Shown: positions 41,075-48,555 of the stretch, piece by piece
How positions within the stretch are numbered: the first letter of the stretch is position 1
Layout: every line of letters begins with the position of its first letter
From: Amycolatopsis nalaikhensis
GTDB taxonomy: Bacteria; Actinomycetota; Actinomycetes; Mycobacteriales; Pseudonocardiaceae
Direction: 5' to 3'
Length of the DNA stretch: 64,000 bases
Assembly: GCF_030264295.1 (NCBI RefSeq)
Contig: NZ_CP127173.1
Location: 4,409,501-4,473,500, forward strand
Position numbers and translations under genes: made by a program
Notes under the pieces: generated by a model
The model's input: the letters and a program-made list of their open reading frames with translations, nothing else
The model's database searches: none
Told to the model about the DNA's origin: nothing

Positions 41075-41605
41075 GTGCCCGGATACCCGGTAACGTATTC
41101 GCATTCGTCGTCACCGGTTAGACCATCCGGAGCAACGGCGATACTCGCCGGTTTGCTCGGGTTCCCGGCCGCGGCCGCCGCGGGATACGTACCGGTCCGC
41201 ATCTTCCTCGACATGCCGGCCGAATTCAGCCTCGGCGCCCTGCCGGGCTGGGTGCTGGCCGACTTGGCCGGCTACCTGGTCGCCGGACTGGTGCTGCTGC
41301 TCGGTTCCCTGGCGACGCTGTTCCGCGCGACGGCGGGCGCGGTCCTGCTCGGCCTAGGTGCATTGCTGGCCATCGGCGCTCTGCTGACCGAGCCGCTGTC
41401 GGTGGGCGTGCCGGTCGCCCGGTTCACCGACGCGATGTTCACCCACGGCGGGTTCGCGATGGTGGACCGCGTCGCGCTGGCCGGGTTGTCGGTGTTGGTG
41501 CTGGTGCTGGCGTTCCTGCCGCCGACGTTCCGCTACCTGCGTTATCGCACGCCGACGATGCCCGTTTTCTCGAGCCAGGGCGCGTATTCGCCACGGAGCT
41601 GGTGA
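41075..41605 (+). CDS. Predicted four-helix membrane protein
   Basis: A 176-aa hydrophobic protein from GTG 41075. Predicted helices are TAILAGLLGFPAAAAAGYV, VLADLAGYLVAGLVLLLGSL, TAGAVLLGLGALLAIGALL and VALAGLSVLVLVLAFLPP. Both ends are polar and short (FRYLRYRTPTMP at the C-terminus). I do not recognise a family. The gene lies in a run of small membrane-protein genes between the two transsulfuration enzymes. Its upstream region (40875-41074) is unusually AT-rich for the window, which fits a promoter or acquired DNA. The stretch 41606-41897 after it contains nothing I can support. Confidence 0.6.
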   Translation: MPGYPVTYSHSSSPVRPSGATAILAGLLGFPAAAAAGYVPVRIFLDMPAEFSLGALPGWVLADLAGYLVAGLVLLLGSLATLFRATAGAVLLGLGALLAIGALLTEPLSVGVPVARFTDAMFTHGGFAMVDRVALAGLSVLVLVLAFLPPTFRYLRYRTPTMPVFSSQGAYSPRSW

Positions 41606-41897
41606 CTTCGGGCGGGTGCTGGCGTTGTGCCGCTATTCGCCCGCTCGCGTCGGTAAGACCGGCCCGGAGGGGCACCGCCGCTGCCCCGCCCCCGCGCCGC
41701 TGGTGAGCCCGCCCCGGCGCGGGAGCCGTACCCCGCCACCGGGGCGGCGACCGCAGGGCCCGGCCGTGGGTGCCGTGCACGTGCTGGCGTTCCCGCCGCG
41801 CCGGTGAGCCCGGCCCGCCGCGCCCACCCCGTGCCCCTATCCTCGGCAGCCGTACCCGCCCCGCCAGCAGGGCGGCCGACCACGGGCCGGTGACCGC

Positions 41898-42344
41898 TTG
41901 ACCACCTCCACCGAAGGCCGGACCGCACTCGCCGCCGCGGTGCTCGCCCTGCTCGGCGGGCTGCTCTACCTCGCCGGGCTCGTCCTGGACGTCGTCACGC
42001 TCGTGCGCTTCCCCGCCGATGCGGGCCGCGCGCTCGTGCACGCCGTCGTCAACGCCGTACTCGTCTCCGCCCTGCTCCCCGGCGGCACCCTGCTGCTGCG
42101 GCGGCACCCGATCGGCCGCATCGGCTGCATCGCCGGAAGCTCGACCGCGCTCCTCGCCACGCTGACCTCGCTCGTCCTCTCGGCCACCGGGCTCGCCTTC
42201 GTCGACCTCGGCGGTCCCGGCGATTTGGCCGCCGGTGGGCTGGCCGCGCTGGGCGTCGTGCTGCCACCGGCCGTGGTCACGCTGGTACTCGCCGTGTCCG
42301 GGCCCGTCGCGCGGTGGTGCGAGGCTGAGATCCATCCCACCTGA
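41898..42344 (+). CDS. Predicted four-helix membrane protein (TTG start)
   Basis: A 148-aa hydrophobic protein with predicted helices ALAAAVLALLGGLLYLAGLV, AVVNAVLVSALLPGGTLLL, STALLATLTSLVLSATGLA and AALGVVLPPAVVTLVLAVS. The start is TTG 41898, preceded by a weak GGTGA; no ATG or GTG is suitably placed. The ends are short and polar. It resembles the previous protein in length and helix count, but I see no convincing alignment. It ends 34 bp before the cystathionine gamma-lyase gene and may be transcribed with it. Family unknown. Confidence 0.55.
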   Translation: MTTSTEGRTALAAAVLALLGGLLYLAGLVLDVVTLVRFPADAGRALVHAVVNAVLVSALLPGGTLLLRRHPIGRIGCIAGSSTALLATLTSLVLSATGLAFVDLGGPGDLAAGGLAALGVVLPPAVVTLVLAVSGPVARWCEAEIHPT

Positions 42345-42378
42345 CGGGAATGCCGGGGCCGGGCCGTACGCTTGACCA

Positions 42379-43536
42379 ATGGTGGACGACTACTCCGAAC
42401 TGGGATTCGAGACCCGCGCGATCCACGCCGGTCAGAAGCCCGACCCCCGCACCGGCGCCGTGATCGTGCCGATCTACCAGACCTCGACCTACGCCCAGGA
42501 CGGCGTGGGCGGGACCCGCGAGGGCGACTACGAGTACTCGCGCACCGCGAACCCGACCCGCTCGGCGCTGGAGGAGGCCCTGGCCTCCCTGGAAGGCGGC
42601 CGGCACGCGCTGGCCTTCGCCTCCGGCATGGCGGCCTCCGACGTGGTGCTGCGCAGCACTCTGCGCCCCGGCGACCACCTCGTGCTCGGCAACGACGCGT
42701 ATGGCGGCACGTTCCGCCTGATCGACAAGGTGCTCAGCCTGTGGGGCGTCGAGCACACCGTCGCCGACCTCGCGAACCTCGACGAGGTGCGCGCCGCGAT
42801 CCGGCCCGAGACGAAGCTGATCTGGTGCGAGTCGCCGACCAACCCGATGCTCGGCGTCGCCGACATCGCGGCGCTGGCCGGGGTCGCGCACGACGCCGGC
42901 GCCCGCTTGGTCGTCGACAACACCTTCGCGACGCCGTACTTGCAGAACCCGCTGTCGCTCGGCGCGGACATCGTCCTGCACTCGACGACGAAGTACCTCG
43001 GCGGCCACTCCGACGTCGTCGGCGGCGCGATCGTCACGAACGAGGACGAGCTGCGCGAGCAGTTCTTCTACCTGCGCAACGCGGCGGGCGCGGTGCCCGG
43101 CCCGTTCGACGCGTGGCTGACCCTGCGCGGCATCAAGACCCTCGCCCTGCGCATGGAGCGGCACAGCGACAACGCCGAGCTGATCGTCCAGGCGCTGGTG
43201 AAGCACCCGAAGGTGGCGAAGGTCTACTACCCGGGCCTGCCGGAGCACCCCGGCCACGAGACGGCGGCGAAGCAGATGCGCCGGTTCGGCGGGATGGTGT
43301 CGTTCAGCCACGCGGACGGCGAGCAGGCGGCGCTGGAGGTGGCCTCCCGCACGAAGCTGTTCATCCTGGCCGAGTCGCTGGGCGGCATCGAGTCGCTGAT
43401 CGAGCACCCGGGCAAGATGACCCACGCGAGCACGGCGGGGTCGACGCTGCAGGTCCCGGCGGACCTGCTGCGCCTGTCGGTCGGCATCGAGGACGGCCGC
43501 GACCTGGTGGCCGACCTGCTGGCCGCCTTGGGCTGA
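42379..43536 (+). CDS. Cystathionine gamma-lyase / gamma-synthase family PLP enzyme
   Basis: A 385-aa Cys/Met-metabolism PLP enzyme of normal length. It begins FETRAIHAGQKPDPRTGAV; YEYSRTANPTR binds PLP phosphate; the PLP Lys is in HSTTKYLGGHSDVVGGA (near residue 205). The closing block GIKTLALRMERHSDNA and LSVGIEDGRDLVADL are typical. With cystathionine beta-synthase 3.2 kb upstream the likely reaction is cleavage of cystathionine to cysteine, which feeds mycothiol (Mca is at 57572). Gamma-synthase activity cannot be excluded by sequence. ATG 42379 is the natural start. A CCCAATG-type palindrome follows the stop. Confidence 0.92.
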   Translation: MVDDYSELGFETRAIHAGQKPDPRTGAVIVPIYQTSTYAQDGVGGTREGDYEYSRTANPTRSALEEALASLEGGRHALAFASGMAASDVVLRSTLRPGDHLVLGNDAYGGTFRLIDKVLSLWGVEHTVADLANLDEVRAAIRPETKLIWCESPTNPMLGVADIAALAGVAHDAGARLVVDNTFATPYLQNPLSLGADIVLHSTTKYLGGHSDVVGGAIVTNEDELREQFFYLRNAAGAVPGPFDAWLTLRGIKTLALRMERHSDNAELIVQALVKHPKVAKVYYPGLPEHPGHETAAKQMRRFGGMVSFSHADGEQAALEVASRTKLFILAESLGGIESLIEHPGKMTHASTAGSTLQVPADLLRLSVGIEDGRDLVADLLAALG

Positions 43537-43547
43537 GTCTCAAGCGC

Positions 43548-43594
43548 CCCAATGTGGCGTTCGGTGCGTTGGACGCACCGAACGCCACATTGGG
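43548..43594. repeat. CCCAATGTGGC intergenic palindrome, copy 2 (split by IS)
   Basis: Arms of 22 nt at 43548-43569 and 43573-43594 enclose TGG. The left arm starts CCCAATGTGGCGTTCGGTGC; compared with copy 1 one stem pair is swapped (G-C for C-G). A further arm, AACGCCACATT, leads into the second IS at 43622, and its last part (ATTGGGGCGC) lies beyond the IS at 44691. Confidence 0.82.
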
Positions 43595-43621
43595 TGCGTT
43601 GGACGCAACCAACGCCACATT

Positions 43622-44690
43622 GGGGTTGTTTCATCGTGGTTTGGGCTGGTCACGGCGGGGGGACCGGGTGTGGTATCAGCTCAGGGCTGCGGGTCTCGGA
43701 CGCTCTGCTCGTGCTGGGTGAGCACGAGCAGAGCGCGTAGCAGGGTGGTGGCGTGGCGGGTGTCGAGACGGAGTTTGTCGAGGATGTGCCAGTGTTTGAG
43801 GGCGGCGAATCCGCCTTCCACCGCGCACCGCATCGCCGCGAACGCGGCGTTGGCCTGTTTCTGGGCCTTGGTCAGCGGTCGGCGGGCTTCGGCTTTGTAA
43901 GGGGTGAGCACGACCTGCTCGCAGGGACCTGCGCAGACCGGGCAGTCGCGGGTGGCGCGGACGTCTTTGTGCCAGCCGTGGAACCCTTTGTCCCCGGCCG
44001 GGGTCAGGCCGTGGGCGTGCAGGTGCTGGCGGATGCGAAGCCGGCGGGCGGCGGTGATGTCGGCGGTCCTGCCCGGCAGCGCTGCCGAGACCCATAGCAG
44101 CCGGCCCTGCTCGTCGGTCAGCCCGAGCGTGACCAGGCCGTGCTGTTTGTGTTTGCCGCTGTAGTTGGCCCGGTTGGCGCGTCCGGTGCGGCGCCGGGTC
44201 CGGATCAGGGTGCCGTCCACCAGCACTACCGACCCGCCTCGCGCGACCAGCCGCCGCAGGACGCGGTCCAGTCGCGTGGCGCGGGCGGCGAGCAGGCCGA
44301 TGACTTCCAGCACCCAGCGGCGCACCGTGGACGCGGATACGCTCAGGCCGCCGCCGATGTGGGCCAGGCGCGGGTCGTGGCGCAGCACCGCCAGTACCGC
44401 TAGTGCCTGCTCAGCGGGGGTGGCTTTGCGCCATCGTGACCGCAGCCGGGATCGGCGGGTGCGGATGAGCCCGGCGACCAGTTGCAGGGTTTGCCGCGAG
44501 AGCGGAAGGGTGACCTGGTAGGAAAGAGGACCGAAGCCCTCGGCGGGTGATTGACTCACATCTCGATCTTGCCGAGGGCTTCACCTATGTCCAGGCTCGC
44601 CGCGCTGGTCCGGGCACCACTTCTTACCGTCACAGGCAAACACCAGGAGCTCGACGGCCTGACCAGCCACGTTCACGATGAAACAACCCC
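43622..44690 (-). mobile_element. IS5-family insertion sequence (ISL2-like), copy 2, inverted
   Basis: A 1069-bp element with the same ends as copy 1 (GGGGTTGTTTCATCGTG), in opposite orientation, flanked by ATT at 43619-43621 and 44691-44693. The target duplication is the complement of that at copy 1, and both lie at the same point of the same palindrome family. Confidence 0.88.
43681..44559 (-). CDS. IS5-family DDE transposase, second copy
   Basis: A 292-aa transposase identical in protein sequence to the copy at 23328 and intact throughout, with Asp in VVLVDGTLIR, Asp in AGDKGFHGW and Glu in CAVEGGFAALK. It lies 131 bp inside its end of the element, as in copy 1. The lack of divergence between the copies indicates recent transposition. 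Confidence 0.93.
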   Translation of the reverse strand: MSQSPAEGFGPLSYQVTLPLSRQTLQLVAGLIRTRRSRLRSRWRKATPAEQALAVLAVLRHDPRLAHIGGGLSVSASTVRRWVLEVIGLLAARATRLDRVLRRLVARGGSVVLVDGTLIRTRRRTGRANRANYSGKHKQHGLVTLGLTDEQGRLLWVSAALPGRTADITAARRLRIRQHLHAHGLTPAGDKGFHGWHKDVRATRDCPVCAGPCEQVVLTPYKAEARRPLTKAQKQANAAFAAMRCAVEGGFAALKHWHILDKLRLDTRHATTLLRALLVLTQHEQSVRDPQP

Positions 44691-44705
44691 ATTGGGGCGC
44701 ATTGG

Positions 44706-45185
44706 TCAGTTCGCGCCGACGTCGAGGCCGCCGCCGTAGAGGCGCTCCACCCGGAGCGTGATCACCACGCGGCGGTCTTCGACCATGTTCCGCAGGAACA
44801 CGGCTTCGTCGGCGGGATCGGCGAACGGCGCCTGCATCGCGAGCAGCGCCCGCCCGGTCTCGTCGCCCGGCACCGCGCTCACCGGCGACACCTCGGCCAC
44901 GCCCTCCGCCACCGCGAACGACAGGTGGTCGTCGCCGCTGACGTAGAGCGACGCGTGCGGGTCGCGGGCGAGCTGGCGGACCTTCGCGCGCCCCTGCGTC
45001 GACCCGATCCGCACGACGCGCTCGACCGGGTCCCAGGCGTAGGCGACGGTCGACAGGTGCGGGAAGCCCGCGCGGTTGACGGTCGCCAGCGTGCCCAGGC
45101 TTCGCGAACCGAGCAGCTCGATCAGCGCGTCTTCGGTGGGCTTGGCGGGGCCCGGGCCGCGGCCGGGTTCGTAAACGGTGGTCAC
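44706..45185 (-). CDS. Pyridoxamine 5'-phosphate oxidase-fold protein (FMN/F420-binding)
   Basis: A 159-aa split-barrel flavin or F420-binding protein. It has LGSRSLGTLATVNRAGFPHLS, then VVRIGSTQGRAKVRQLARD, ASLYVSG and FAVAEGVAEV, the order of the PPOX-class F420-dependent group. Such enzymes reduce or oxidise small aromatic or heme-related compounds; the substrate is not evident. ATG 45185 is the natural start. The gene converges on the gamma-lyase gene, with the IS and palindrome between. Its stop is 15 bp from the IS end, so the insertion left it whole. Confidence 0.8.
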   Translation of the reverse strand: MTTVYEPGRGPGPAKPTEDALIELLGSRSLGTLATVNRAGFPHLSTVAYAWDPVERVVRIGSTQGRAKVRQLARDPHASLYVSGDDHLSFAVAEGVAEVSPVSAVPGDETGRALLAMQAPFADPADEAVFLRNMVEDRRVVITLRVERLYGGGLDVGAN

Positions 45186-45266
45186 CCGATGATCATCGGG
45201 GACGCGCGGATCCCGCGGAAGAAGGCACTTTCCTGTGCCACTGGCACAGCGGGGTAACCCAGCAGG

Positions 45267-45533
45267 TCAGGGGTTGTAGTTGCCGTGCACGACGGCGCCG
45301 CCGGCCTTCTGGGTGCCCGTGGCCGGCAGGGTCGAGCCGTCCACGCAGCCGCCGACCAGCTCGACGTGGCTGTCGTGGCGGATGTACTGGGCAGGGGAGC
45401 CGCACGAGGCGCTGTCCACGGTGATGTACGCGGCTCCGGTGAGCGCGGCCGCCGACGCCAAGCCGATCACGAGCGGCACCAGCCCGGCGGACCGGGTGGC
45501 GCGAGCCCGCCGAGCGTCGTTCCCCCGTGCCAT
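45267..45533 (-). CDS. Small exported or membrane-anchored protein
   Basis: An 88-aa protein. ATG 45533 begins MARGNDARRARATRSAG, a basic head, followed by one hydrophobic helix (LVPLVIGLASAAALTGAAYI). The outer part has two cysteines (DSASCGSPA, VGGCVDGSTLP) likely to form a disulfide, and ends GGAVVHGNYNP. I do not recognise a family. Ribosome site GGGAGCAAC precedes the start on its strand. It is divergent from the threonine dehydratase gene, 96 bp apart. Confidence 0.6.
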   Translation of the reverse strand: MARGNDARRARATRSAGLVPLVIGLASAAALTGAAYITVDSASCGSPAQYIRHDSHVELVGGCVDGSTLPATGTQKAGGAVVHGNYNP

Positions 45534-45629
45534 GCGTTGCTCCCTGTTTACCGCGTGTTGACGCGTCCCAGGGTACCCGGCTCCCGGTCCGGTCAACCTG
45601 TGGATCTCCTGAGTGGCATAGTCCGGGCC

Positions 45630-46832
45630 ATGGAACTCGTCACCCTCGAGCGGATCCAGGCCGCCCGGGAGCTCCTAAAAGGAGTGACCCGGGTGACGCC
45701 GATGGAGCACGCGCGCGACCTGCGCAAGCTCCACGGCGGTCCGGTGCACCTGAAGTGCGAAAACCTGCAGCGGACGGGGTCGTTCAAGATCCGCGGCGCC
45801 TACACGCGCATCCACGGTCTGACCGCCGCCGAGCGCGAGCGCGGCGTCGTCGCGGCCAGTGCCGGCAACCACGCGCAGGGCGTCGCGCTGGCGTCGTCGC
45901 TGCTGGGTGCCAAGTCGACCGTCTTCATGCCGCTGCGCGCGCCGCTGCCGAAGCTGGCCGCCACGCGCGGTTACGGCGCCGACGTCCACCTCCACGGCGC
46001 CCTGCTCGAAGAGACCCTGAAAGCCGCGATCGAGTTCGGCGAGCGGACCGGCGCGGTCTTCATCCACCCCTTCGACCACCCGGACGTCATCGCCGGGCAA
46101 GGCACCGTCGGCCTCGAGATCCTCGAGCAGGTGCCCGGCGTCAAGACGATCCTGGTCGCCACCGGCGGCGGCGGGCTGGTCGGCGGGGTCGCGTCGGCGG
46201 TGAAGGCGCTGCGCCCGGACGTCCGCGTCGTCGGCGTGCAGGCCGAGGAAGCCGCGGCGTACCCGCCGTCGCTGGCCGCGGGCGCGCCGGTCCGGCTGGG
46301 TTCGACGTCGACGATGGCCGACGGGATCGCGGTCGGCGAGCCGGGCCTGGTCAGCTTCGCGCACGTCGAGTCCCTGGTCGACGACGTCGTGACGGTGACC
46401 GAGCAGTCCCTGTCCCGCGCGGTGCTGCTCTGCCTGGAGCGGCGCAAGCTGGTGGTCGAACCCGCGGGCGCGGCGACGGTCGCGGCGCTCCTGCAGCACC
46501 CCGGCGCGTTCGAGCCGCCGGTGGTGGCGATCCTGTCCGGTGGCAACGTCGACCCGGTGCTCCTGCTGCAGATCATCCAGCACGGCATGACGGCGGGCGG
46601 CCGGTACCTGCGGCTCCGGCTGCGCGTCCCGGACCGTCCCGGCTCGCTGGTCGGCGTGCTGTCGTGCGTCAGCGAGCTGGGCGCGAACGTCCTCGACGTC
46701 GAGCACAGCCGGATCTCCGGCACCCTCGACCTCGGCGAGGCCGACGTCGAGCTGGCCCTGGAGACGCGCGGCCCCGAGCACTGCAAAGAGGTCGAGATCG
46801 CGCTGGCGAACGCGGGTTACACTGTCGTCTGA
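45630..46832 (+). CDS. ilvA: Threonine ammonia-lyase with C-terminal ACT domain
   Basis: A 400-aa PLP enzyme converting threonine to 2-oxobutanoate and ammonia. The PLP Lys is in RTGSFKIRGAYTRI (near residue 54); SAGNHAQGVAL binds substrate and ATGGGGLVGGV the phosphate. Residues about 325-400 (RLRLRVPDRPGSLVGVLSCV) form one ACT domain, the arrangement of TdcB-like/TIGR01127 enzymes rather than the two-ACT IlvA of E. coli. ATG 45630 is the start. The last 16 bp overlap the convergent immunity gene at 46817. It supplies isoleucine precursor or degrades threonine. Confidence 0.9.
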   Translation: MELVTLERIQAARELLKGVTRVTPMEHARDLRKLHGGPVHLKCENLQRTGSFKIRGAYTRIHGLTAAERERGVVAASAGNHAQGVALASSLLGAKSTVFMPLRAPLPKLAATRGYGADVHLHGALLEETLKAAIEFGERTGAVFIHPFDHPDVIAGQGTVGLEILEQVPGVKTILVATGGGGLVGGVASAVKALRPDVRVVGVQAEEAAAYPPSLAAGAPVRLGSTSTMADGIAVGEPGLVSFAHVESLVDDVVTVTEQSLSRAVLLCLERRKLVVEPAGAATVAALLQHPGAFEPPVVAILSGGNVDPVLLLQIIQHGMTAGGRYLRLRLRVPDRPGSLVGVLSCVSELGANVLDVEHSRISGTLDLGEADVELALETRGPEHCKEVEIALANAGYTVV

Positions 46833-47659
46833 GGGCGTTCGCCGGTGATCGCGGCCAGTGCCAGGTCCTTCGCGGGCTCGGGCACCTCGGCCGGGGCGGT
46901 GAAGCGCCGGGACCGGATGTGGGCGACCAGGTCCGGGTCCGGCGGCACGCCGTGTTCCCGCAGGTAGTAGGCGACCGCGCCTGGCCAGGCCCAGGCGCCG
47001 TCCGTGCGGAAGTTCATCGGCACGGCGTCCGTGCGGTCCGGGGCGAACGCGTCCGGGCCGTTGCTGCGCGAGGCGAGGATGACCGGCGCCGCGTCGAGGT
47101 ACGCCAGCACCCGTTCGGCCTCCGCCGGGATGAGCGGCTGGCGCCGGACGAGCGGCTTGCCGGACGCGTCGAGGCCGTCGTAGATCCGCGGGGTGCGCAC
47201 TTCGCCGTCAGGCACCGGGGGCAACCCGGCGCGGTTGCGCAGCCACGCCGGGATGTTCTCCTCGGCCCGCGGGAAGAACCGCAGCTCGTCCTGGAAGCCG
47301 ATCGGCGGCGGCTGCTGCCGGAACGGCGGCTCGAGGTCCGGCCGCACGAAGTCGACGTCCGGCGCCTGCCCCGGCTCGAACACGAAGATCGCGCCGAGCC
47401 AGGTCCCGAACCCGGGCTGGTACATGCCCGAGCGCAGCACGCCGAGCAGCCGCAGCGCCTCCGGGTGGGGCTGGCCGGGCCGGGGCACGCCGTCCGGACC
47501 GGTCACCAGCAGGTCGGCTTCGACGTGCCGCCCGGCGGCGCGGTACTCGACGCGCAGCTGCCGCCACCCCGGCGGCACCTGCGACGTCAGCACGGCGCCG
47601 AGCTGGCGGACGATCTCCTGCTGCTGGTCCGGGCGCAGCGGCCCCGGCGGTTGCGTCAT
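46817..47659 (-). CDS. YezG-type immunity protein with extra C-terminal domain
   Basis: A 280-aa protein. Residues about 8-150 form one YezG/DUF600-like module: VRQLGAVLTSQVPPGWRQLR, FGTWLGAIFVFEP, and the closing ELRFFPRAEENIPAWLRNRA. The closing pattern (F/Y)PR-x-(E/D)-x3-P-x-W is shared by all three modules of this locus. Residues about 165-280 are a second domain (LIPAEAERVLAYLDAAPVIL, TDGAWAWPGAVAYYLREHG), common in actinobacterial toxin loci but of unknown role. The start is 2 bp after the previous gene's stop. It is the last gene of the toxin operon. The YezG assignment is by motif memory and needs a profile search. Confidence 0.65.
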   Translation of the reverse strand: MTQPPGPLRPDQQQEIVRQLGAVLTSQVPPGWRQLRVEYRAAGRHVEADLLVTGPDGVPRPGQPHPEALRLLGVLRSGMYQPGFGTWLGAIFVFEPGQAPDVDFVRPDLEPPFRQQPPPIGFQDELRFFPRAEENIPAWLRNRAGLPPVPDGEVRTPRIYDGLDASGKPLVRRQPLIPAEAERVLAYLDAAPVILASRSNGPDAFAPDRTDAVPMNFRTDGAWAWPGAVAYYLREHGVPPDPDLVAHIRSRRFTAPAEVPEPAKDLALAAITGERPQTTV

Positions 47660-47661
47660 GG

Positions 47662-48555
47662 TCAGGCCCCTTCGGCGCCTTGGCGCAGCCAGTCCGGCGT
47701 GCGCTGCTCCGAGCGCGGGTAGCGGCGCAGCTCTTCGGCGTACGCCTCGGCGGGCGGCTGCTCCTGGAAGCCCGGGTCCTCGGTCGCGTTGAACCGCGCC
47801 TTGACGGAGTCGGGGAACTTCATTTCGTACTTCAGGCTCACCCAGGTGCCCCGGCCGTCGGACAGCGAGGCCGCGCGGTGGCGGCGCAGCAGGTCGAGCA
47901 CCTGCGCCGGCGGCGTCCACGGGTACACCGTGCCGGTGATCGAGTGGACGATCGCGCCGGACTCCTCGTGGTCGCCGACCGCCCGGTACTGCAGCTGCAG
48001 GTAGTCCCAGCCCGCGGGGAGGGTGAACTTCAGGTAGTCGGCGATGTTCTTCAGCAGCGCGTTGGGCTCGTCGGCGGTCCGCTTCCCGCCGGTCTCGCCC
48101 TTGACGCCCTCGCGGTACCAGGCGGGGATCCACTCGTCGTCGCGGGGGAACGCCTCGAAGTCCTGGTCGTACACGGCCGTCTCGACCGGCGGGTCCCACA
48201 GCGGGTCCAGGTCGAAGTTGTAGGAGACGCGGTAGTCGCCGTCCGGCTCGATGACCAGGCGCAGCGACAGCCAGGTGCCGCGGTCGCGCATGTACTTCTT
48301 GTTCCGCAGCTCGAACAGCAGCGGGCTGACGTCGGGCGGCGGCTCCATGCGCGCGGCCGCGCCGTCCGGCATCACGACGGCCAGCGCGATCTCCTCGACG
48401 GCCGCGGTCAGCCGGACGGTCATGTCGATCCGCCGCCACCCTTCGGGAGCGGCGGCCATCAGCTGTCCACCGATCCAGCGGACCACCTGGTCCTCGTCCG
48501 CCTCCCGGAGATCAGGTCCGGGTGGGGGGTACCACGGGGGCTGGGTTCGCGACAT
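47662..48555 (-). CDS. YezG-type immunity protein with two tandem modules
   Basis: A 297-aa protein with no signal peptide or membrane segment, hence cytoplasmic. Module 1 (about 20-150): VRWIGGQLMAAAPEGWRRID, RGTWLSLRLVIEPDGDYRVS, YNFDLDPLW, closing FEAFPRDDEWIPAWYREG. Module 2 (about 165-297): YLKFTLPAGWDYLQLQYRAV, GRGTWVSLKYEM, closing LRRYPRSEQRTPDWLRQG. The order (P-x-W helix end, GTW-L strand, acidic PR...P-W) matches YezG/DUF600 proteins, which protect against LXG nuclease toxins in Bacillus. ATG 48555 lies inside the toxin gene, overlapping its last 44 bp, so it is co-translated with the toxin and is the prime immunity candidate. Confidence 0.7.
   Translation of the reverse strand: MSRTQPPWYPPPGPDLREADEDQVVRWIGGQLMAAAPEGWRRIDMTVRLTAAVEEIALAVVMPDGAAARMEPPPDVSPLLFELRNKKYMRDRGTWLSLRLVIEPDGDYRVSYNFDLDPLWDPPVETAVYDQDFEAFPRDDEWIPAWYREGVKGETGGKRTADEPNALLKNIADYLKFTLPAGWDYLQLQYRAVGDHEESGAIVHSITGTVYPWTPPAQVLDLLRRHRAASLSDGRGTWVSLKYEMKFPDSVKARFNATEDPGFQEQPPAEAYAEELRRYPRSEQRTPDWLRQGAEGA

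Noticed and set aside
23197..44690. Composite transposon bounded by the two IS copies
   Set aside because: Each copy has its own 3-bp target duplication within its own palindrome, so they are independent insertions; the DNA between has the same character as the flanks.
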